Source of the DNA: Gammaproteobacteria bacterium
GTDB lineage: Bacteria; Pseudomonadota; Gammaproteobacteria; GRL18
DNA: 7,142 nucleotides
Direction of reading: 5' to 3'
NCBI GenBank assembly: GCA_030632625.1
Contig: DAOVUK010000157.1
Location: forward strand, 1-7,142
The position numbers and the translations under genes were made by a program. Of the stretch, positions 1 through 5,297 are shown one piece after another. The notes below the pieces were generated by a model, which saw only the letters and a program-made list of their open reading frames with translations, was not told where the DNA came from and did not search any database. How positions within the stretch are numbered: position 1 is the stretch's first letter; every line of letters begins with the position of its first letter.

Positions 1-912
1 GGTCGCAGAACCAGCACCCGTAAAAAAGCAGTAAGAAGAAATACTGCTGCTGGTTCAGTTTTGGCTAATAAAGAACAGGAGCCTTCAGCTGGCAAAGAGC
101 CTTCAGCTAGCAAAGAGCCATTAGCTGACAAAGAGTCTTCGACTACCAGCGCTGACAAAGGGCAGGAATTACCTGTCAGTACGCCAAAACCTTCATCGCT
201 TGATACCTCTGCAGAAATAAAATCCTCGCAACCAGGAGAAACATCAGCAATTTCTGAGCCTAAGGAGCCTGTAACTGAAACTAAGCCGGCCCCGGCTAAA
301 AAAACAGCACCCAGGAAAAAAGCTCGCAAAAAGACTGCAGCAAAAAAGAAAGCAGCAGCTGCAGCAAAATCAAAAAAAAACAATGATACAAGCAATGCTG
401 CTCAAGCGAGTGAGGAGCCTTCAGCTGGTAAGGAGCCTTCAGCTGGCAAGGAGCTTTCAGCCGGCAAGGAGCCTTCAGCTGGCAAAGACCCTTCAGCTAA
501 GCCTTTAGCTAATAAAGAGCAAGAGCCCTCAGCTGCTAAGAAGCCTTCAGCGAATAAGAAATCTTCAGTTGCTAAGAAGCCTTCAGTCAGTAATGAGGAG
601 CCTTCAGCGAGCAAGGAGCCTTCAGCGAGCAAGGAGCCTTCAGCGAGCAAGGAGCCTTCAGCGAGCAAGGAGCCTTCAGCGAGCAAGGAGCCTTCAGCGA
701 GCAAAGAGCCTTCAGCGAGCAAAGAGCCTGCAGCTGCTAAGAAGCCTTCGGTCAGTAATGAGGAACCTTCAGCGCCTGTAGAAACAACGGAAAAACCTAA
801 AAAGACTTCCGGGCGCCGCAGCAGAAGATCTCGTACCACAACTAACTCAGGTTCACCAGGCAGCTCTTCATCCACACTGCCTGATAAAAGAGATGGACGA
901 AACTCTAAATAA
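1..912 (+). CDS. C-terminal part of a protein with a repetitive Lys/Ala/Ser/Pro/Glu-rich tail (5' end outside window)
   Basis: The frame is open from base 1 (GRRTSTRKKAVRRN...), so the TTG at 61 is probably internal and the gene starts upstream of the window. The visible 303 residues contain no globular domain. In order they hold a basic stretch, EPSAGK/EPSASK/EPLADK hexapeptides (about 79-132), a Ser/Thr/Pro/Glu-rich linker, a Lys/Ala block resembling histone H1-like or AlgP/PhaF-type tails (about 289-380), EPSAGK repeats (415-486), seven EPSASK repeats (598-723), and an Arg/Ser-rich end (SGRRSRRSRTT) before TAA at 910-912. Such alternating basic and acidic low-complexity tails usually form disordered nucleic-acid- or protein-binding extensions of enzymes such as RNases, helicases or topoisomerases, or of granule-associated proteins. 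The parent domain is not visible, so I assign no function. A run of nine A's (372-380) lies in the Lys/Ala block. A bidirectional terminator follows about 90 bases later. Confidence 0.8.
   Translation, partial: GRRTSTRKKAVRRNTAAGSVLANKEQEPSAGKEPSASKEPLADKESSTTSADKGQELPVSTPKPSSLDTSAEIKSSQPGETSAISEPKEPVTETKPAPAKKTAPRKKARKKTAAKKKAAAAAKSKKNNDTSNAAQASEEPSAGKEPSAGKELSAGKEPSAGKDPSAKPLANKEQEPSAAKKPSANKKSSVAKKPSVSNEEPSASKEPSASKEPSASKEPSASKEPSASKEPSASKEPSASKEPAAAKKPSVSNEEPSAPVETTEKPKKTSGRRSRRSRTTTNSGSPGSSSSTLPDKRDGRNSK
415..486 (+). repeat. Four tandem 18-bp coding repeats (EPSAGK type)
   Basis: Four consecutive 18-bp units begin at 415, 433, 451 and 469. They encode EPSAGK, with one unit reading ELSAGK. 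Third-position differences (GGT/GGC, GCT/GCC, AAG/AAA) show that these copies are older than the 598-723 array. A degenerate fifth unit (DPSAKP) follows. Similar units also occur at 79-132. Confidence 0.9.
598..723 (+). repeat. Seven tandem 18-bp coding repeats (EPSASK)
   Basis: Seven contiguous units of GAGCCTTCAGCGAGCAAG encode EPSASK. The first five are identical at the DNA level. The last two differ only by a final A in place of G. A diverged unit (EPAAAK) follows at 724-741. The near-perfect identity points to recent expansion by slippage or unequal exchange. The unit is a multiple of three, so copy changes alter tail length without shifting the frame. Confidence 0.95.
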
Positions 913-1000
913 TTGAATATGAACTATTCAGAACTATGACGCTATTAAATCACTGCTCACGCACATCCCTGTGCTACGCAGCATAAGACCGTCCATGGTC

Positions 1001-1034
1001 AAAAAAGGGAAGTTCTTAGCAACTTCCCTTTTTT
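1001..1034. terminator. Bidirectional intrinsic terminator
   Basis: A perfect inverted repeat has 14-bp arms (1001-1014 AAAAAAGGGAAGTT and 1021-1034) around a 6-base loop CTTAGC. The arms begin and end in A6/T6, so on either strand the RNA is a hairpin ending in a U-tract. It lies between the + strand gene ending at 912 and the minus-strand zinc-ribbon remnant ending at 1091, as expected for a terminator shared by convergent genes. Two smaller hairpins lie just upstream (961-974 and 987-1000). Confidence 0.9.
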
Positions 1035-1090
1035 ATTACATTTTGTAGAACTTAACCGATTTTCATCAGTCACTTAATCTACACATATTA

Positions 1091-1297
1091 TTAGGTGTTT
1101 TTAAAAAATGCTTCATTTTGATGTGACTTTTTTAATGCCATTTCTTCCATATGTTTTTTCTGACGTTCTTTTTTTGCCTTAATGATATCCCTGCAACGAC
1201 GACATCTAATTGCAGTTGAATCTATATTCCCTTTGGCTATTTCATACCACCACTTTTGCTGCTTAGCTGTCCAAAATTTTTTAGAACCGCAGTCTAT
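1091..1297 (-). pseudogene. Remnant of a small zinc-ribbon protein, 5' end lost
   Basis: Reading the minus strand from 1294 down to TAA at 1091-1093 gives 67 residues beginning DCGSKKFWTAKQQKWWYEIA and continuing with a CRRC knuckle (STAIRCRRCRD), then a Lys/Arg-rich tail. This matches my knowledge of the small proteobacterial probable zinc-ribbon family (PF13451-like): a CxDCG knuckle, a W-T-A-x-x-Q-K-W-W-Y-E core, and a second CxxC. The first knuckle is incomplete. The codon where its first Cys is expected reads TAA (1298-1300), and no ATG, GTG or TTG lies between that stop and the core. The upstream bases in other frames do not resemble the missing N-terminus, so a deletion or rearrangement is more likely than one frameshift. 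The gene converges on the terminator at 1001-1034. Zinc binding is family knowledge; the cellular role is unknown. A start at the internal ATG would omit both knuckles. Confidence 0.75.
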
Positions 1298-1338
1298 TTA
1301 ATCCACTCTCAATATAAAATACAAAAAATGCTATAGTT

Positions 1339-1380
1339 TCGATTTATTGATTGAATAGTGCCATTTAATTTCCTATCCTT
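1339..1380 (-). repeat. Left copy of a ~45-bp dispersed inverted repeat
   Basis: Read on the minus strand from 1380, this begins AAGGATAGGAAATT and continues with AATGGCA, TTCAATC, ATAAA and AAATCGA. The same ordered blocks occur on the plus strand at 6935-6982. The first 22 positions are identical at 21. After that there is a 1-base indel and a longer gap before AAATCGA. The copy lies about 40 bases upstream of the broken 5' end of the zinc-ribbon remnant. Confidence 0.8.
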
Positions 1381-1417
1381 AAGCATATACGATAGATCGC
1401 GAATAATATTATTTGCA

Positions 1418-1435
1418 AAATATCGTTCGATATTT
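1418..1435. promoter_or_regulatory. Candidate operator palindrome
   Basis: AAATATCG-TT-CGATATTT is a perfect 8-bp inverted repeat with a 2-base centre, about 130 bases upstream of the binding-protein start. Length and symmetry suit a dimeric helix-turn-helix regulator. No regulator gene is in the window and no promoter could be fixed next to it, so the role is an inference. It immediately follows a second near-palindrome at 1399-1416. Confidence 0.35.
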
Positions 1436-1551
1436 AGTTCATTAGCTACTTTCAGTCGAGTTGAAGTTACGGATCAAGGCAACTCATAGTCAGGTTCATG
1501 AGATTATATTTCTCCAAGCAATGAGTTACAGATTGTTAACACTATTCTAAC

Positions 1552-1555
1552 GAGG
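1552..1555 (+). promoter_or_regulatory. Ribosome binding site deciding the ATG start
   Basis: GAGG lies 8 bases before the ATG at 1564. That spacing favours the ATG over the in-frame TTG immediately before it at 1561. Confidence 0.7.
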
Positions 1556-1563
1556 TCTGTTTG

Positions 1564-2613
1564 ATGAAACTTCATTTACCATCAACCATATTATTCAGTT
1601 TTTTATTGTCAGTAATTTTTACTCTAAACAACGCCTTAGCCGATGATAAAAAGCGTATCTTCATTCTTCATAGCTATGAAATAACTCATGTGTGCGGAAA
1701 ACCACAAAGCCAGGGTGTACAGAACGCTTTACTGAAGGCTGGATATGGGGTTGATGATCTGTTGTTCGAAAGTTATGCAATGGATACCAAAAAAACCAAC
1801 AACACAGCTGAACTGATTCATCAACAGGCAGTCATTGCACTGGATAAAATCAATAAATTCAAGCCAGATATTCTGGTAACACTCGATGATAACGCCTTTC
1901 GCACCGTGGCACTGGAGCTGGTAGACACTGACATACAGATCGTATTCAGCGGCATGAACAATATTCCAGAACGTTATAATAAGGTGGCGCGGTGGCTGGA
2001 GAACATTGATGCGCCCGGCCACAATATTACCGGTGTATATGAAAAAATTCATTTTTCAACCGCTGTCAAGGTACAGAAAAACATACAGCCCGGATTAAAA
2101 AAAATCCGTATCATTTCTGACAACTCACCCACTGGGAAGGCCCTGATTCGCCAGGTAAAAATTGAAATAAAAAATGAACCCATACCGGCTGAAGCCGATT
2201 TTTTTATCACCGATAGCTGGGAAGAATATCAACAGAAAATATTAGAATCGAATGAGTCGGATGTCGATACCCTGTATCCCATCGCGCTACGTCTGACTGA
2301 TAAAAACGGTCAGACCTACACCGCGACAAAAATTCTATCCTGGACCGGGAAAAACAGTAAAATACCATCAATTCCGCTGAACTTTGCGTTTGTAAAACTC
2401 GGATTACTCGGGGGCGCGGGTGTTGATTTCGAATCAATGGGATATCAGGCCGGTGAAATCGCCGCGAAAATTTTAGCCGGTAAACCAGCCGGTGAAATTC
2501 CGGTTGAAGATGCAAAACGCTATGCACTGGTATTTAATGTTAATCGGGCCAAAGCCCTGGGCATACAAATACCTTCTGACATATTGCTGGCCGCTGATGA
2601 AGTTTATCAGTAG
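1564..2613 (+). CDS. Periplasmic ABC-type solute-binding protein (PF04392-like)
   Basis: The 349-residue protein is a secreted binding protein of the ABC_sub_bind family (TrpX-like), which binds small ligands between two lobes. Residues 1-26 form a signal peptide: Lys-2, a hydrophobic core, and cleavage probably after NNALA (26/27). There is no lipobox, so it should be soluble in the periplasm. Family signs are the RIFILHSYE first strand, IVFSGMNN, PGHNITGV (about 151-158, cf. the family PGGNxTGV), IRIISDNSPTG opening the second lobe, and a C-terminal GYQAGEIAAKILAGKPAGEIPVE stretch typical of the fold, followed by the closing helix. There is a single Cys (44). No permease or ATPase gene lies nearby. 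Instead, a transmembrane GGDEF-EAL gene follows after 56 bases, apparently in the same operon. I infer that this protein is a ligand sensor presenting its ligand to that enzyme, as NspS does for MbaA in Vibrio. The ligand cannot be read from the sequence; amino-acid or aromatic ligands are known for some relatives. A transport role with remote partners is the alternative. Confidence 0.85.
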   Translation: MKLHLPSTILFSFLLSVIFTLNNALADDKKRIFILHSYEITHVCGKPQSQGVQNALLKAGYGVDDLLFESYAMDTKKTNNTAELIHQQAVIALDKINKFKPDILVTLDDNAFRTVALELVDTDIQIVFSGMNNIPERYNKVARWLENIDAPGHNITGVYEKIHFSTAVKVQKNIQPGLKKIRIISDNSPTGKALIRQVKIEIKNEPIPAEADFFITDSWEEYQQKILESNESDVDTLYPIALRLTDKNGQTYTATKILSWTGKNSKIPSIPLNFAFVKLGLLGGAGVDFESMGYQAGEIAAKILAGKPAGEIPVEDAKRYALVFNVNRAKALGIQIPSDILLAADEVYQ

Positions 2614-2669
2614 TGCACTGATGAAATTTTCTTAGCACTTTTTCAGGATAAATATTAACCTACTCGTGT

Positions 2670-5048
2670 ATGGATACCTTGGATAAAACATCTAGCAGGC
2701 CCGGGGAAAAACCCTTCTATCATATCAGAAGAATTAGCCTGGCTACACTTCTCAGCCTGACCATCGCCGGAATTACCGTGGTCACCACTCTGATCACTGC
2801 TTTTACTATGTTCAAGGTATTTGATGACCAGTTGACTATAGAATTTCAAGACCGAATTATTTCTGAGAGTGAGGAATTCTCTCAGAAAATCAGAACCAGG
2901 CTGCAGCATATTGACCAACAACTTAAATTATTTGCACTGGATAACAGTGTTCGCGTCACGTTAATGCTTGACGTTGACTATCAGCTGCAGGAGCGAATAA
3001 CCGCTCATAATGAGAAACATCAGGGTATCATCCACTTCATCGTCAAAAACAATTCAGAAATTATCGTTTCCAACGATAAGGCTGGAATAAAAGATTTAAT
3101 CAGTCACTTTGTAGAACAAAATACTTTAGACGGACGTATATTTCGTACAGAAGACGGTAAATTTTACGTTGGATTTACAAGCCCGATAAACAGCCGAGAG
3201 AAACTATTGGGTAACGCCGGCAGTATTTATCATCTACACCCTCATCAATATATTCACCCGCGCAATCAGCAACAGGGCGCTCGACTGCTTTATTCTGCCG
3301 GTAGTCAGTCATTTTACGATTTGGAATCAGGTTCTGAAATCAAGATAAATAGTCAGGGCATATACCAGCGGGGGCTGGTTGAAATACAGGATATCAGCAT
3401 AGAAAAAAACGAAGGTTATCTGGTTCAGTTGGAAAATTATACAAAATTGCACTATTTCATGCCCAGTACTGAATTAATGAAGGCGCGACAGGAGGGCATC
3501 ATCAATGCCTTTTTTCTTTCTTTCGCGGGCGCCCTGCTGGCAACTATATTGGCTATCTGGTTATCCAATCGAATCAGTCGACCATTGAACTCACTGGTAC
3601 TGGCCACAAAAAATATTGCAGGCGGTGCTCCAGATGCCTATCAGCTGCCTCAGCAAAGCCTGATCGCTGAACTGTATGAGTTCAGTCATGCACTGATTCG
3701 AATCGTTCATACACTTAAAAAAGATGAAGAAAAAATTCGCCGGCAGGCTAACTATGATCCACTTTCCGGCCTGCCTAACAGAAGTCTATTCCTTGATCGT
3801 TTTGTCGGTGCGATTAAACGAGCCAAGCGATCTAATACACGGATAGCCTTGATGTTCATCGATCTGGATCAGTTCAAACATATCAATGACACCTTAGGCC
3901 ATTCCGCCGGTGATCAGCTGCTTCAATTGGCTTCTTTGAGGCTGGTCGACATTGTCCGCAGCTCCGATACCGTCGCTCGTCTGGGCGGCGATGAATTTAC
4001 CGTACTAATGCCGGATCTTAGTGAGATACATCCAGTTGAAGATGTGGTTAGCAAAATTCTGGAAACACTGTCTGCATCATTTCAACTGGAAGAAAATGAA
4101 GCCTATGTTTCCGCCAGCATTGGCATCACCATCTATCCCGATGATGGTGCCGAGGCCGGTCAATTGTTACGCAATGCCGACAGCGCCATGTACCGCGCAA
4201 AAGATAAGGGACGCAATAACGCTCAGTTTTTTACCATAGAAATGAACCAGCATGCCAAGAGGCGCCGAAAACTGGAAGTTGCACTGCGCCAGGCCTTAGA
4301 AAAAGATCAACTGGAACTGCATTATCAGCCCATTTATCAAACATCGAATAAACAGATTATTGGTGCTGAAGCCTTGTTACGCTGGAACCTGACTGACCAT
4401 GAACCGGTCTCTCCCTCTGAATTTATTCCATTGGCGGAAGACACTGGGCTGATCTTACCGATTGGCGAATGGATTATGAAAACAGCCTGTCATGCCGCAC
4501 AGAAATGGAACCAGCAATATCACCAGCCGCTACGAATAGCAGTAAATATTTCAAGCTGTCAGTTTCAACGCGCAGATGTACTACAACTGGTAAAGGACTC
4601 CATCAAGTTATCCGGTCTCGATCCTAAATTGCTGACCATCGAGATTACCGAAAGTCTGTTACTCAGTAATAACGATGAAACTATGAACACACTGAATAGC
4701 TTACGTAAAATGGGAATTGAAATTGCCATCGATGACTTTGGCACAGGTTATTCATCGTTAAGTTATCTGAAACGTTTTCCAGTAACCACACTTAAGATAG
4801 ACCGATCCTTTATTGATGATTTACCGGAGGATCGGGAAGATGCAGCCCTGGTCGAAGCAATTATATCCATGAGCCAGAGCCTGAAATTAAAACTGGTGGC
4901 TGAAGGTGTGGAAACATCCCAGCAGTACCAATTTTTAAAGGACAGAAACTGCGCTATGATTCAAGGCTACTTTTTAAGCAAACCCCTGACGCTGGAAAAC
5001 TTTGAACATTATCTGCATAACATACCCACAATTATTCCGCAGCAATAA
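2670..5048 (+). CDS. Transmembrane c-di-GMP enzyme: periplasmic sensor, HAMP, GGDEF and EAL domains
   Basis: The 792-residue inner-membrane protein has TM1 at about 22-47, a periplasmic sensor region of about 225 residues (48-275, possibly Cache-like, not certain), TM2 at about 277-298, HAMP at about 298-350, GGDEF at about 360-520 and EAL at about 535-785. The cyclase site GGDEF (439-443) is intact. An inhibitory RxxD site (RSSD, 430-433) precedes it at the usual five-residue spacing. The phosphodiesterase domain keeps EAL (567-569) in GAEALLRW, the Asn of NISS, EITES, DDFGTG (688-693), KIDRSF, VAEGVET and QGYF, so both activities look possible: making c-di-GMP from GTP and hydrolysing it to pGpG. 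Which one dominates cannot be told from sequence. The start is the first ATG after an in-frame stop at 2649. No good Shine-Dalgarno sits at normal distance (AGGA at 2645-2648 is 21 bases away), so translation may be weak or may depend on the upstream gene. The adjacent binding protein is the probable periplasmic input. Confidence 0.93.
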   Translation: MDTLDKTSSRPGEKPFYHIRRISLATLLSLTIAGITVVTTLITAFTMFKVFDDQLTIEFQDRIISESEEFSQKIRTRLQHIDQQLKLFALDNSVRVTLMLDVDYQLQERITAHNEKHQGIIHFIVKNNSEIIVSNDKAGIKDLISHFVEQNTLDGRIFRTEDGKFYVGFTSPINSREKLLGNAGSIYHLHPHQYIHPRNQQQGARLLYSAGSQSFYDLESGSEIKINSQGIYQRGLVEIQDISIEKNEGYLVQLENYTKLHYFMPSTELMKARQEGIINAFFLSFAGALLATILAIWLSNRISRPLNSLVLATKNIAGGAPDAYQLPQQSLIAELYEFSHALIRIVHTLKKDEEKIRRQANYDPLSGLPNRSLFLDRFVGAIKRAKRSNTRIALMFIDLDQFKHINDTLGHSAGDQLLQLASLRLVDIVRSSDTVARLGGDEFTVLMPDLSEIHPVEDVVSKILETLSASFQLEENEAYVSASIGITIYPDDGAEAGQLLRNADSAMYRAKDKGRNNAQFFTIEMNQHAKRRRKLEVALRQALEKDQLELHYQPIYQTSNKQIIGAEALLRWNLTDHEPVSPSEFIPLAEDTGLILPIGEWIMKTACHAAQKWNQQYHQPLRIAVNISSCQFQRADVLQLVKDSIKLSGLDPKLLTIEITESLLLSNNDETMNTLNSLRKMGIEIAIDDFGTGYSSLSYLKRFPVTTLKIDRSFIDDLPEDREDAALVEAIISMSQSLKLKLVAEGVETSQQYQFLKDRNCAMIQGYFLSKPLTLENFEHYLHNIPTIIPQQ

Positions 5049-5297
5049 ATTTTTGCAGTATGGCTTTGCTTGCATCCCATATTGCTAACCACAGCCCGAA
5101 CTCCGCACTGTAGAATAGGCTAGTACGTAAGCGCCTCTGTCCACACCATTATTACATACAGAATTTTAGATGAGCTGCAAATCTTGTGCTTTATTGCCAG
5201 TGCAATATTAAATAAATAATTTTTTTCCTGGCGCTAAAGGTTTTGCTATATCAGTCGATAACAAATAAACAATCACATTTATAGTTGAATAATCATA
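5049..5297. other. Intergenic region without a recognisable gene
   Basis: About 250 AT-rich bases separate the GGDEF-EAL and phosphatase-transporter genes. There is an imperfect 9-bp hairpin (5055-5063 with 5077-5085) without a following T-run, and a small perfect hairpin TATTGC-CAGT-GCAATA (5192-5207). Neither is a convincing terminator. TATAGT at 5280-5285 resembles a -10 box but lacks a -35 at proper spacing and would leave a very short leader. The promoter for the next gene presumably lies here, but I cannot place it. Confidence 0.5.

Larger units (their letters stand above)
1298..1563. other. Intergenic region: repeat copy, palindromes and leader of the binding-protein gene
   Basis: No credible coding frame is visible. 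The stretch is AT-rich. It holds the left copy of a dispersed repeat (1339-1380), a near-palindrome GCGAATAATATTATTTGC (1399-1416, one mismatch), a perfect palindrome (1418-1435), and short complementary segments in the probable leader (GAGTTG 1458-1463, CAACTCAT 1480-1487, ATGAGTT 1521-1527). I could not identify a convincing sigma-70 promoter by eye. Confidence 0.6.

Noticed and set aside
61..63. TTG as the start of the first gene
   Set aside because: The frame is open to base 1 with the same basic composition, and no ribosome site precedes the TTG. The gene most likely begins outside the window.
598..723. Possible CRISPR-like array
   Set aside because: The repeats are directly contiguous with no spacers and encode a continuous hexapeptide in frame.
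569..781. A 70-codon plus-strand frame rich in RSLQRA
   Set aside because: It is an alternative frame through the same repeats, with no independent start signal or family similarity.
402..875. A 157-codon minus-strand frame with LAEGS repeats
   Set aside because: It is the antisense reading of the 18-bp repeats in the plus-strand tail. It stays open only because the repeat unit is a multiple of three and lacks antisense stops.
1729..2527. Minus-strand frames of about 106 codons at 1729-2052 and 2207-2527
   Set aside because: They lie wholly within the binding-protein gene, whose plus-strand product has a signal peptide and clear family motifs.
5055..5085. Hairpin after the GGDEF-EAL gene as a terminator
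   Set aside because: The stem contains a wobble pair and a long loop, and no T-run follows it.
5170..5211. A 13-codon frame with a CxxC motif (MSCKSC...)
   Set aside because: It is too short, has no Shine-Dalgarno, and has no recognisable family. Chance is the simpler explanation.
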